Shown piece after piece: positions 1 through 5,555 of a DNA stretch of 9,426 nt. The notes below the pieces were generated by a model. It was not told the origin of the DNA. It did not search any database and saw only the letters and a list, made by a program, of their open reading frames with translations. Origin of the DNA: Eubacteriaceae bacterium. GTDB lineage: Bacteria; Bacillota; Clostridia; Eubacteriales; Alkalibacteraceae. Numbering within the stretch: the stretch's first letter is position 1; each line of letters opens with the position of its first letter. The stretch covers positions 1 through 9,426 of the forward strand of contig DMAW01000040.1 in the NCBI GenBank assembly GCA_003446375.1, given 5' to 3'. A program made the translations under genes and the position numbers.

Positions 1-9
1 CTCCTTTCA
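1..9 (-). promoter_or_regulatory. Ribosome binding site of a gene beyond the left edge
   Basis: On the minus strand the sequence just after the stop of the replisome organiser gene reads TGAAAGGAG and then leaves the window. This is a strong Shine-Dalgarno sequence, so the leftward operon very probably continues with another gene. A helicase loader of the DnaC type often follows this kind of replication protein in phages, but nothing of it is visible here. Confidence 0.5.
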
Positions 10-729
10 CTATAAGATTTCTAGATGGGAATACGGATCATTATCTTGTGGTTCTTCTTTGTCTGCTTCCTGATAGTTGGCATCTAGGTAGTCAACGTAA
101 CCGGTATTGAAGAATGTATCACCTTGCTTGATATATTGTGTATCTGTGTTCTTGGTTTCTTCTCTGTATCTCGTTATTGCTCTTTCTAGTTCTTCATAGC
201 TAAATTGTTTTAACAGTTTGGGTATATTAGCCATTGCTTTAGCTTTGCCTTTCTTCTTGGGGTAGATGCTCCATAATTGCTCCGCCATTTGCACATACTC
301 TTTTTTCTTTAATGCTTTACATTCTTGATAGTGGTTACCCGTTGGTTGGGCATTGGTTGGTTTCTTGGTTGGGTTATCTTCTTTTGATTGATAAAAGTCC
401 CAATTATCAATGGTTATAAGCATCCCTTGCTTGGTTGACTCTGTGGTTAGAAATCCGTACTTTTTGAATTTAGCTATTGCGCTTCTAATGTTCTGTCTGC
501 TGATGTTTTTTCCTGCTTTCTCGGCAATGGATTTTGCAGAAGTTATCATTTGCCCGGGTTTTATTTTGTGTTGTCTACCTTGCCATTCCCACTCGTTGTC
601 TTTGTGGCTTGCCATCATCAACAAGGTAATTAATATAACCTTTTGTTCAGGGGTTGAACATTGCCATATGGCTTTATCTAGCAAGCTGCGATATATTTTT
701 ACAAAGCCTTTTTCTTTATTGTCGCTCAC
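10..729 (-). CDS. Phage-type replisome organiser (DnaD-like replication initiation protein)
   Basis: Probable DNA-binding replication initiator of the mobile element. The N-terminal half (starting KGFVKIYRSLLDKAIW) is a winged-helix domain of the phage replisome organiser type, with the characteristic stretch KPGQMITSAKSIAEKAG leading into the recognition helix. A short low-complexity linker rich in Asn, Pro and Thr (NPTKKPTNAQPT) follows. The C-terminal domain contains QLWSIYPKKKGK and ends with a helical part (FFNTGYVDYLDANYQ), a tail seen in many Firmicute phage replication proteins. The longest frame starts at an ATG at 768, but its nearest ribosome binding site is about 14 bases away. 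A GTG at 729 has a GGGGGGTGA sequence close in front and follows the stop of the small upstream gene by 4 bases, so I chose it (239 residues). It probably directs origin opening or helicase loading. It is the last visible gene of the leftward early operon. Confidence 0.85.
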   Translation of the reverse strand: MSDNKEKGFVKIYRSLLDKAIWQCSTPEQKVILITLLMMASHKDNEWEWQGRQHKIKPGQMITSAKSIAEKAGKNISRQNIRSAIAKFKKYGFLTTESTKQGMLITIDNWDFYQSKEDNPTKKPTNAQPTGNHYQECKALKKKEYVQMAEQLWSIYPKKKGKAKAMANIPKLLKQFSYEELERAITRYREETKNTDTQYIKQGDTFFNTGYVDYLDANYQEADKEEPQDNDPYSHLEIL

Positions 730-733
730 TCTC

Positions 734-823
734 TCACCCCCCGATGTTGCCCTCTTTTCGCCATTCATTTAAAACATATGCTGCACCTACTGTAATTAAT
801 AAAAATCCCAGTCCATCTATCAT
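734..823 (-). CDS. 29-residue single-span membrane peptide
   Basis: This small gene begins with ATG at 823, overlapping the stop of the excisionase-like gene in an ATGA arrangement, and ends with TGA at 734, just before the start chosen for the replisome organiser. The product starts MIDGLGFLLITVGAAYVLNE and ends in a charged tail WRKEGNIGG. It has one hydrophobic stretch (about residues 4 to 18) and a basic/acidic C-terminus, the shape of a single-span membrane peptide. The in-frame ribosome binding site is the AAAGGG inside the end of the preceding gene, rather close to the ATG, so translational coupling is likely. Tight packing between two real genes and the sensible composition support it. 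The function is unknown. I do not recognise a named family. Confidence 0.6.
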   Translation of the reverse strand: MIDGLGFLLITVGAAYVLNEWRKEGNIGG

Positions 824-1005
824 AACCCTTTACCTGCCTTTGTTCTCTCGTCAATCCAGGCATCCATCATATCCCTGTTAAGCTTTGTGACGGTTCCGAT
901 TTTAATTATCGGCATGGTAGGGTCTACCCTGGCAAGCTCTCTAAGGCGCTGAGTGCCGATTCCAAAGGCTTGAGAAGCCTCTTTGATACTAAGTAGCTTT
1001 TTCAC
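820..1005 (-). CDS. Excisionase-like small HTH DNA-binding protein
   Basis: A 61-residue protein with the layout of the MerR-like excisionase family (HTH_17 type). A conserved start LLSIKEASQAFGIG forms the first helices, TQRLRELARVD the recognition helix, and PIIKIGTVTKLNRDMMDAWI the wing and last helix. Such proteins bend DNA at attachment sites to favour excision, or act as small regulators. The start is a GTG at 1005 with a very strong AAGGAGGTG ribosome binding site that lies inside the end of the upstream Cro-like gene. Its position next to cro and near an integrase supports the excisionase reading, but a replication-control role is possible because the integrase is in a separate, divergent unit. 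Confidence 0.7.
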   Translation of the reverse strand: MKKLLSIKEASQAFGIGTQRLRELARVDPTMPIIKIGTVTKLNRDMMDAWIDERTKAGKGL

Positions 1006-1008
1006 AAT

Positions 1009-1215
1009 TTACACCTCCTTATCTTCGCTATAGAATAGTTCATCAACTGTTGCGTTCAATACGGAGGCTATTCTTTTCATAACATCATAGCTCGGGTTAA
1101 TTCGGCCTGACTCATAATCTGATATAGCCTGGCTGCCGATACCCACAAGCGTGGCCAAGTCTTTTTGTGTTAGACTTTTTCTAATTCGTGCAATTTTTAA
1201 TTCTTGCCGTTTCAT
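1009..1215 (-). CDS. Cro-like HTH repressor (XRE family)
   Basis: A 68-residue protein made almost wholly of one five-helix HTH_3 domain. LTQKDLATLVGIGSQAISDYESGR is the classic helix-turn-helix with the conserved Gln, Ala, Gly, Ser and the YE(S/N)G turn, followed by the INPSYDVMKRIASVLNATVDELF end of the fold. It starts at ATG 1215 with AAAGGA eight bases upstream. It is the first gene of the leftward operon and is divergent from the larger HTH regulator, which is the standard phage cro/cI arrangement. It probably represses the divergent promoters from the operators at 1237-1345. Confidence 0.85.
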   Translation of the reverse strand: MKRQELKIARIRKSLTQKDLATLVGIGSQAISDYESGRINPSYDVMKRIASVLNATVDELFYSEDKEV

Positions 1216-1236
1216 CTCGTCATTCCTTTCTACAAA

Positions 1237-1248
1237 TGTGTGATTTAA
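1237..1248. repeat. 12-bp direct repeat TGTGTGATTTAA, copy 1 (probable operator)
   Basis: TGTGTGATTTAA occurs here and again at 1334-1345, once near each divergent promoter. This copy lies just downstream of the leftward minus-10 box, around the expected transcription start. A perfect 12-base repeat in a 157-base regulatory gap between two HTH repressor genes is best read as a binding site for one or both. Confidence 0.55.
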
Positions 1249-1261
1249 ATTCTATAATGCG

Positions 1262-1290
1262 ATTATAACACTACATATATATAATTACAA
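1262..1290 (-). promoter_or_regulatory. Leftward early promoter (cro operon)
   Basis: On the minus strand a TTGTAA minus-35 box (1285-1290) is followed, after exactly 17 bases, by a perfect TATAAT minus-10 box (1262-1267) preceded by TG in the extended position. The start point would fall near 1255, giving a leader of about 40 bases to the cro-like gene. The minus-35 box overlaps the palindrome TTACAAGTGTAA (1285-1296), so binding there would block RNA polymerase. Confidence 0.7.
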
Positions 1291-1296
1291 GTGTAA
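1285..1296. promoter_or_regulatory. Palindromic operator candidate TTACA-AG-TGTAA
   Basis: The arms TTACA and TGTAA are exact inverted copies around a 2-base centre. The site covers the minus-35 box of the leftward promoter. It has the size and symmetry expected for a dimeric HTH repressor site, but it is a different sequence from the 12-bp direct repeats, so two regulators may use different sites. This is inference from position and symmetry only. Confidence 0.45.
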
Positions 1297-1325
1297 AAAG
1301 TGAATAACTTCCCTATAAATTTTAT

Positions 1326-1354
1326 TTTATATTTGTGTGATTTAATGGTACAAT
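1326..1354 (+). promoter_or_regulatory. Rightward promoter for the CI-position regulator
   Basis: A TACAAT minus-10 box (1349-1354) lies 17 bases after a weak TTTATA minus-35 box (1326-1331). The predicted start is near 1361, right at the ribosome binding site of the regulator gene, so the leader would be very short. The second copy of the 12-bp repeat (1334-1345) sits in the spacer between the two boxes, where a bound protein would repress, which fits self-regulation or control by the Cro-like protein. Confidence 0.5.
1334..1345. repeat. 12-bp direct repeat TGTGTGATTTAA, copy 2 (probable operator)
   Basis: Identical over 12 bases to 1237-1248 and in the same orientation, but placed between the boxes of the rightward promoter. 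The pair suggests one protein controlling both divergent promoters. Confidence 0.55.
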
Positions 1355-1372
1355 ATTAATTGAGGTGATACT

Positions 1373-2446
1373 GTGGGTGACAAAGAGAGAATAGGGGATC
1401 TAATAAAGAAATACCGAAAGCAAAAGAAAATGACTCAAGAAATGCTTGCTAGGAAAGTAGGTATTTCAAAAAATGGTTTGTGGAACTATGAAAATAATGT
1501 ACGAGATATACCGGCGTCCACACTGGAAAAAATAGCTTTAACTTTGGATGTGTCTGTTGGCGATTTGCTTGGAGCGAGCGATGGCTCAACTAGGGACAAA
1601 CTGTACATAAGCAGTAGCCTTTTAAACAGCCTGCTTGATAAAAAAAGTATCAAAATTGAGGATGTAGAGAACGAGCTAATCGCCAAATATTTAAATGCGT
1701 TTAGTCGGGATAACCATGATGCCCCTGTGTCTGTGCACAAAATAAATCCTTATTATTTTGTATGGTTATATGCATTTCTAGGAGAAGATTTATTCAGTGT
1801 TCTAAGAAATAAGCATTTTGATAGTCTGAAAGGCGATCTACACACAGAAGTTGCTCGTATATTTAAGTTAGATATCGGAATTTTCGAGGAAATATTATTT
1901 GAGCTAAATTCAATGAATGGTTTAAACGAAAAAACAATCAACGGGGCATATGAAAAGATTGTAGGGTTGTCAGAGAGAGACTCCGCCGCGTCGAATATTT
2001 ATTCAGCCATGAAACGGGATGCGGTATATTCTCTGTGTTATGATTTATTTGAAGAGATATATTATGATAGGACACTTATTGACCTGGAAACTGTTGAAGG
2101 GGTAGGTTATGCGCATGACTTTGCCTATAGAGACAAATATTTTATTGATTCACTTGTGAGGTTATTAACAGATGATATAATTGCAATGATTGAATCGTAT
2201 GCTGAAAGAATTAAAAATGGAGACAGCAAGGCTGCTAAGGAGCCAATGAAGATAACATACCAGTATAAAAATTCAAAACCTCATAAGGAATATGATCTAG
2301 GGCATAAAAATAGAGATTGTGAATATATAGAGTACATCATAGGACAGTATAAAAAACATTATGGATTTATGAAGCAAATGGGTTATAACCCTGGTTCGAG
2401 GTTTTCAGAGTTTTCAGTTATAACCGAATCGGATGATGGTGAATAA
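1373..2446 (+). CDS. HTH regulator in the CI position with a large uncharacterised C-terminal region
   Basis: Residues 7 to 65 are a clear HTH_3 (XRE) domain: IKKYRKQKKMTQEMLARKVGISKNGLWNYENN is the helix-turn-helix, ending at LDVSVGDLLG. The remaining 290 residues (to 357) match no family I recognise. They are mainly helical, rich in aromatic and acidic residues, with no hydrophobic membrane span. I see no Ser/Lys self-cleavage signature of LexA-type repressors and no HExxH metalloprotease motif of ImmA-type partners. Expected role: the maintenance repressor of the element, dividing it from the leftward cro operon. Induction must then work by a route other than RecA-driven self-cleavage. The start is GTG at 1373, preceded by GAGGTGAT. 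The gene ends 22 bases before the integrase, so the two are probably one transcript, unusual in that repressor and integrase would be expressed together. Confidence 0.75.
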   Translation: MGDKERIGDLIKKYRKQKKMTQEMLARKVGISKNGLWNYENNVRDIPASTLEKIALTLDVSVGDLLGASDGSTRDKLYISSSLLNSLLDKKSIKIEDVENELIAKYLNAFSRDNHDAPVSVHKINPYYFVWLYAFLGEDLFSVLRNKHFDSLKGDLHTEVARIFKLDIGIFEEILFELNSMNGLNEKTINGAYEKIVGLSERDSAASNIYSAMKRDAVYSLCYDLFEEIYYDRTLIDLETVEGVGYAHDFAYRDKYFIDSLVRLLTDDIIAMIESYAERIKNGDSKAAKEPMKITYQYKNSKPHKEYDLGHKNRDCEYIEYIIGQYKKHYGFMKQMGYNPGSRFSEFSVITESDDGE

Positions 2447-2468
2447 CATTTAACCCGGAGGTGATACC

Positions 2469-3638
2469 ATGGCTAGAGCACCAAAAACAAACAGTAGAAT
2501 AAACAACAACGACTACTACCGGACAAGGCTTAAAGTAGGCACTACTGAACAGGGGAAGTTTATATATAAAAACTTCTATGGCAAGACTAAGGGAGAAGCA
2601 GAAGCAAAGAAGAAAGAATATGCTAAAGAGCTTGAAAACGGAATAAACCCTGATTTAGGCAATCAGTCTCTAGGCATGGCGCTATATAACTGGCTATGGA
2701 ATGTCGAGAAGCTCTCAGGGCTTAAAAGCTCAACGTTTGAACGTTATGAGGGTATATACCGCAATCATATCAAAGGTTCCCAAATAGCCTTACAGCCTGT
2801 TAAAACCATAAAGAAAATAGCCTTACAAAAGCAATATACTGACATGGTAGCACAGGGCAAGACTATACCCCAGGTTGAAAATATTCATAAGGTTTTAAGA
2901 AAATTCTTCAAGTTTGCGCTATCCGAGGACTATATATCTAAAGATCCGACAATAGGGGTTAAGCTGCCAAAGACAAATGAAGATGATTTCGACTCAGAAG
3001 ATAAAAACATAGAAGTATTCACACAAGAAGAAATTAAAACCATACATGCTAATCTAGAAGATGAGAAGCTGCGATATATTGCTTTGTTTTCACTGTTTAC
3101 CGGGTTAAGGTTAGGGGAAATACTAGCGCTTGAAAAAACCGATGTAAAAGACGGCTATGTGTGTGTAAACAAGACGTTAAGCATTATTAAAATATTCGAA
3201 AACAAAGAAAAATACCATTATGAAATGAAAGCTATCAAGACAAAAACCAAAAGTTCTATAAGGGAAGTTCCTATACCTGCGCCGATGCAAACAGAGCTTT
3301 CAAGGCTTAAAATACTTGTAGCAAAGGAACGGATTAAGCTTGGTTCTGCATATGAGGATAACAACTTGCTTTTCCCATCAATAACGGGCACGTATATAGA
3401 CAAGAGAAATTTTACTAGGTCATGGACTAGGTTTTTAAAGCGCATAGGGGTAGAACACAAGAAGTTTCACGCATTAAGGCATACTTTCGCTACCAGGCTT
3501 ATTGAAAACGGGGTATCAATTATAACGGTATCAAAACTATTAGGCCATAGCTCCATACAGACAACAGAAATTTATACCCATGTGATGAAAGAGGAAAAGG
3601 AAAAGGGAATAATGACATTAAATGATATGCTGAGCTAG
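2469..3638 (+). CDS. int: Tyrosine recombinase, integrase of the element
   Basis: This 389-residue phage/ICE-type integrase catalyses site-specific integration and excision. The N-terminal 60 residues form an arm-type DNA-binding domain (YYRTRLKVGTTEQGKFIYKN, then a helix with KTKGEAEAKKKEYAKEL). Residues about 68 to 155 are the SAM-like core-binding domain. The catalytic domain follows with R214 in TGLRLGE, probable K259 in the beta hairpin, H334 and R337 in FHALRH, H360 in LLGHSS and the nucleophile Y369 in EIYTHV. All expected residues are present and the length is normal, so it should be active. ATG 2469 has a perfect GGAGGTGAT in front. It lies next to the tRNA-type attachment site at 4131-4161 and reads towards it, the usual layout for tRNA-integrating elements. 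Confidence 0.95.
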   Translation: MARAPKTNSRINNNDYYRTRLKVGTTEQGKFIYKNFYGKTKGEAEAKKKEYAKELENGINPDLGNQSLGMALYNWLWNVEKLSGLKSSTFERYEGIYRNHIKGSQIALQPVKTIKKIALQKQYTDMVAQGKTIPQVENIHKVLRKFFKFALSEDYISKDPTIGVKLPKTNEDDFDSEDKNIEVFTQEEIKTIHANLEDEKLRYIALFSLFTGLRLGEILALEKTDVKDGYVCVNKTLSIIKIFENKEKYHYEMKAIKTKTKSSIREVPIPAPMQTELSRLKILVAKERIKLGSAYEDNNLLFPSITGTYIDKRNFTRSWTRFLKRIGVEHKKFHALRHTFATRLIENGVSIITVSKLLGHSSIQTTEIYTHVMKEEKEKGIMTLNDMLS

Positions 3639-3646
3639 GCATAATT

Positions 3647-3672
3647 AGGAGAGTGCAATTTTGCTCTCTCTT
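3647..3672 (+). terminator. Weak hairpin terminator after the integrase
   Basis: GAGAGTGCAA (3649-3658) pairs with TTGCTCTCTC (3661-3670) with one T-T mismatch, extended by two more pairs. It starts 10 bases after the integrase stop. Only two Ts follow directly, so termination may be partial. A second small hairpin, GCTCA/TGAGC at 3681-3694, follows. Confidence 0.5.
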
Positions 3673-3745
3673 GTACTTTCGCTCAAAAATGAGCAGAAGT
3701 CTTTTTCTTCAAAACTCCAATTTGAATATTCACAAATTTATAGTT

Positions 3746-4017
3746 TATCGCCACCTATCGCCACCAAATTATTAATAAAGTGCTGGATATGTGCTTAGGC
3801 AATTCTGCTTAGGCATATTTTGTTTTAATACTGCTTCGATGAAGCTATGAGAAGCCACAAAAGCCTCAAATTAAAGAGAAAATAAAATTGTAATATAAAT
3901 AGGCTTAAAATAAGAACGTAGCCTTAAAACGCAAATATGAGCGTTAAAACAATAAAATGCATTTTTGAGATTTTGGACATTTTTCACCGCCACTAAATTA
4001 GCCACTTATTAGCCACC
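3746..4017 (+). repeat. Set of GCCAC direct repeats, probable integrase arm-type sites
   Basis: Six GCCAC motifs lie in the same orientation. Two are in a perfect 10-bp tandem repeat TATCGCCACC (3746-3765), one is at 3854-3858, and three are spaced 12 and 11 bases apart at 3989-4017 (GCCACT, GCCACT, GCCACC). One-helical-turn spacing, location between the integrase gene and the attachment core, and clustering in two groups are what arm-type sites for the N-terminal domain of a tyrosine integrase look like. Direct binding is inferred, not seen. Confidence 0.6.
3792..3815. repeat. Direct repeat TGCTTAGGCA, two copies
   Basis: TGCTTAGGCA occurs at 3792-3801 and 3806-3815, a 14-base period, between the two groups of GCCAC motifs. 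It may be a site for an excisionase or host bending protein in the attachment region. No further copy was seen. The surrounding 3639-4130 stretch holds no convincing gene on either strand, only these repeats and small hairpins such as GCTTC/GAAGC at 3833-3845. Confidence 0.4.
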
Positions 4018-4130
4018 TGTGTACCAAATAATATAACATATTTTAAAACGTTATAAAACTGAAACCCTTGAAAACAGTACGTTTTAGAAAACTAAAGAAA
4101 GTTATAAAAATATTGAACTAGAATCTGTTC

Positions 4131-4161
4131 GTCGGGGGTTCGAATCCCTCCGGGCACGCCA
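4131..4161 (+). other. Attachment site: 3' fragment of a tRNA gene (element-chromosome junction)
   Basis: The sequence gives a full T arm (stem GGGGG 4134-4138, loop TTCGAAT, stem CCCTC to 4150), a seven-base acceptor strand CGGGCAC, a discriminator G and an encoded CCA ending at 4161. No D arm, anticodon arm or 5' acceptor strand (GTGCCCG expected) is found upstream. This is therefore only the 3' end of a tRNA, the piece that tRNA-targeting integrases duplicate. The pattern resembles a Firmicute tRNA-Arg, but the anticodon is not present, so the identity is a guess. The intact tRNA is expected at the far left end of the element, outside the window. Chromosome resumes on the right. Confidence 0.8.
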
Positions 4162-4169
4162 TGCAAAAG

Positions 4170-4199
4170 CATCCAAGCCGTTTAGGCTTGGGTGTTTTT
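4170..4199 (+). terminator. Strong rho-independent terminator of the original tRNA gene
   Basis: CATCCAAGCC (4170-4179) pairs with GGCTTGGGTG (4185-4194) with one G-U pair, loop GTTTA, followed by TTTTT. It begins 8 bases after the CCA end of the tRNA fragment and was very probably the terminator of the tRNA before the element entered. It now ends any transcript leaving the element and shields azlCD. Confidence 0.85.
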
Positions 4200-4215
4200 G
4201 TATGAGTAAAAAAAA

Positions 4216-4230
4216 GAGGGATTCGAACCC
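4216..4230 (-). repeat. Inverted 15-bp copy of the tRNA T arm
   Basis: GAGGGATTCGAACCC here is the exact reverse complement of 4136-4150 in the attachment site. On the minus strand it reads as a T arm directly followed by a run of Ts, without an acceptor strand or CCA. It may be a relic of another tRNA-end insertion or a fragment of a tRNA in the opposite direction. Confidence 0.5.
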
Positions 4231-4296
4231 TTATTTTCTGTTAAGTTGAACACAAATCAATTGCACTTAAATCTAGATGAAATAAAAATAATATTA

Positions 4297-4305
4297 TGTT
4301 AATAT
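4297..4305 (+). promoter_or_regulatory. Possible promoter element upstream of azlC
   Basis: The stretch TGTTAATAT forms an extended minus-10 box (TG, one base, TAATAT at 4300-4305), about 38 bases before the azlC start. No good minus-35 box lies 17 bases upstream. TTGCAC at 4261-4266 is an alternative minus-35 with a poorer minus-10 (TAAAAA). The 4231-4327 stretch is otherwise empty AT-rich DNA, so the azlCD promoter must be within it. Confidence 0.35.
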
Positions 4306-4342
4306 ATATAGACGAAGATTTACGATCGAGGTGAACAAATTA

Positions 4343-5056
4343 ATGGTAAAAACAAAAGCCTTAAAGGCGGCTTTCCCTCATACGATTCCTGTGCTTACAG
4401 GTTTTATGTTTTTAGGAATGGCTTATGGAATATTAATGAATAGTAAAGGATATAGCGTAGGCTGGACGATTTTGATGAGCCTTATAGCTTTTGCCGGTTC
4501 GGCTCAATACGTTGCTATAACATTTTTAACTTCGGTGTTTAATCCTATCTATGCATTGCTTATGACATTAATGATTAATGCTAGGCATTTATTCTATGGG
4601 ATATCAATGTTCGAAAAGTATGAAGATACAGGCAAATTAAAGCCTTATCTTATATTTGGCTTGTGCGATGAGACCTTTTCAATCATATGCTCGGCTGAGG
4701 CGCCTAAAGATGTTGATAGAAATTGGTTCATGTTTTTCATAACTATTTTGGATCACGGATATTGGGTAATAGGATCAGCTATTGGAGGATTTCTGGGAAC
4801 GATGGTGTCATTCAATACCCAGGGGCTGGATTTTGTATTGACTGCACTTTTTGTAGTGATATTTGTGGAACAATGGAAATCACAGAGAAATCACAAACCT
4901 GCTATAATTGGCATAGTATGTTCTGTTTTGTGTCTTGTTATATTCGGCCCAAAAAGCTTTATTATTCCTTCTATGATTGGGATATTGGCCATATTGATGA
5001 TGATGCAAAGTCCAAACGAGAATGAAAAAGATATGGCAGAAGGGAAAGTGCAATGA
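4343..5056 (+). CDS. azlC: AzlC, large subunit of branched-chain amino acid exporter
   Basis: This inner-membrane permease, with AzlD, exports branched-chain amino acids and toxic analogues such as azaleucine. The family signatures are plain: IAFAGSAQYVAI near the second span, INARHLFYGIS after the third, FGLCDETFSI, then hydrophobic spans LDHGYWVIGSAIGGFLG, LDFVLTALFVVIFVEQW, IIGIVCSVLCLVIFG and IIPSMIGILAILMMM. The length (237 residues) is usual for the family. A GTG at 4331 gives a longer frame, but that GTG is part of the GAGGTGA ribosome binding site for the ATG at 4343 (8-base spacing), so the ATG is chosen. The last codon overlaps the azlD start. It is host core gene content just outside the integrated element. 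Confidence 0.93.
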   Translation: MVKTKALKAAFPHTIPVLTGFMFLGMAYGILMNSKGYSVGWTILMSLIAFAGSAQYVAITFLTSVFNPIYALLMTLMINARHLFYGISMFEKYEDTGKLKPYLIFGLCDETFSIICSAEAPKDVDRNWFMFFITILDHGYWVIGSAIGGFLGTMVSFNTQGLDFVLTALFVVIFVEQWKSQRNHKPAIIGIVCSVLCLVIFGPKSFIIPSMIGILAILMMMQSPNENEKDMAEGKVQ

Positions 5057-5388
5057 GTTTAACTTCTATGCAAACATTTATAATTATCGCCATGGTTGCA
5101 ATAGGAACCATGGCAACTAGGTTTCTTCCTTTTGTGTTATTAAAGGGAGAAAAATCAAAACATGCCAGCATAACATATCTAGGAGAGGTACTTCCTTATT
5201 CTGCTATAGGACTTTTAGTCGTTTACTGTCTTAAAGACGTTGGTTTTACAGCAGGCTCACGAGGACTTCCCGAAATTATATCTATTTTATTAATTGTCTT
5301 TCTGCATAAATGGAAAGGAAATGTTTTATTAAGCATTGGCATGGGAACCTTTGCGTATATGGTTTTGGTGCAGTTGATTTTTAATTAG
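5053..5388 (+). CDS. azlD: AzlD, small subunit of branched-chain amino acid exporter
   Basis: A 111-residue membrane protein with four hydrophobic stretches: FIIIAMVAIGTMATRFLPFVLL, YLGEVLPYSAIGLLVVYCL, EIISILLIVFLH and VLLSIGMGTFAYMVLVQLIF. The Thr-Arg-Phe-Leu-Pro turn after the first span and LGEVLPYSAIGLLV in the second are typical of the AzlD family. The start ATG overlaps the azlC stop (ATGA), a sign of translational coupling and equal expression. AAGGGA lies upstream inside azlC. It acts with AzlC in the membrane. Confidence 0.93.
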   Translation: MSLTSMQTFIIIAMVAIGTMATRFLPFVLLKGEKSKHASITYLGEVLPYSAIGLLVVYCLKDVGFTAGSRGLPEIISILLIVFLHKWKGNVLLSIGMGTFAYMVLVQLIFN

Positions 5389-5423
5389 AAAAAACAACAG
5401 ATATAACGCAAACAAATATCTTA

Positions 5424-5447
5424 AGGGGCTATTTCCCGACAGCCCCT
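5424..5447 (+). terminator. Hairpin after azlD
   Basis: AGGGGCT (5424-5430) pairs perfectly with AGCCCCT (5441-5447) around a 10-base loop, 36 bases after the azlD stop. No T run follows, so it is not a classic terminator. It may work as a 3'-end stabiliser, or act together with the palindromic repeats just downstream. Confidence 0.45.
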
Positions 5448-5450
5448 CGT

Positions 5451-5548
5451 TGGCACTTGCTCATAGTATTTCTTTATTCTTATTATGCGAGCAAAGAAAA
5501 ATAAAGAAATACTGCGAGTCAATCTGCTGGTGCGGATATTATATCATA
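5451..5548. repeat. Palindromic intergenic repeat, copy 1
   Basis: About 100 bases with no real gene. AGTATTTCTTTATT (5465-5478) pairs perfectly over 14 bases with 5500-5513 around a 21-base loop containing TTATTATGC. The outer parts ACTTGC and GCGAGT can extend the stem after a small internal loop. The unit ends in ATATTATATCATA (5536-5548). The same layout recurs 144 bases downstream. A 71-residue frame crossing both copies on the plus strand has no ribosome binding site or family features and is not a gene. Confidence 0.65.
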
Positions 5549-5555
5549 AAACAAC

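Noticed and set aside
410..772. 120-residue plus-strand frame over the replisome organiser gene
   Set aside because: It is antisense to a gene with a recognisable family and linker structure, lacks a ribosome binding site, and its Cys/Phe/Leu-rich composition is that of an antisense shadow.
654..881. 75-residue plus-strand frame across the small peptide and excisionase region
   Set aside because: Antisense to three tightly packed minus-strand genes, with low-complexity Ser/Pro composition and no start signal.
3746..4017. CRISPR array suggested by the repeated GCCACC and TGCTTAGGCA units
   Set aside because: The units are only 5 to 10 bases with irregular spacing of 10 to 220 bases and no spacer-repeat regularity. 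Integrase-site repeats explain them better.
4120..4161. Complete tRNA gene
   Set aside because: Only the T arm, acceptor 3' strand and CCA are present. No D arm, anticodon arm or matching 5' strand lies upstream.
4723..5025. 100-residue frame inside azlC
   Set aside because: It overlaps azlC in another frame, and azlC has full family signatures.
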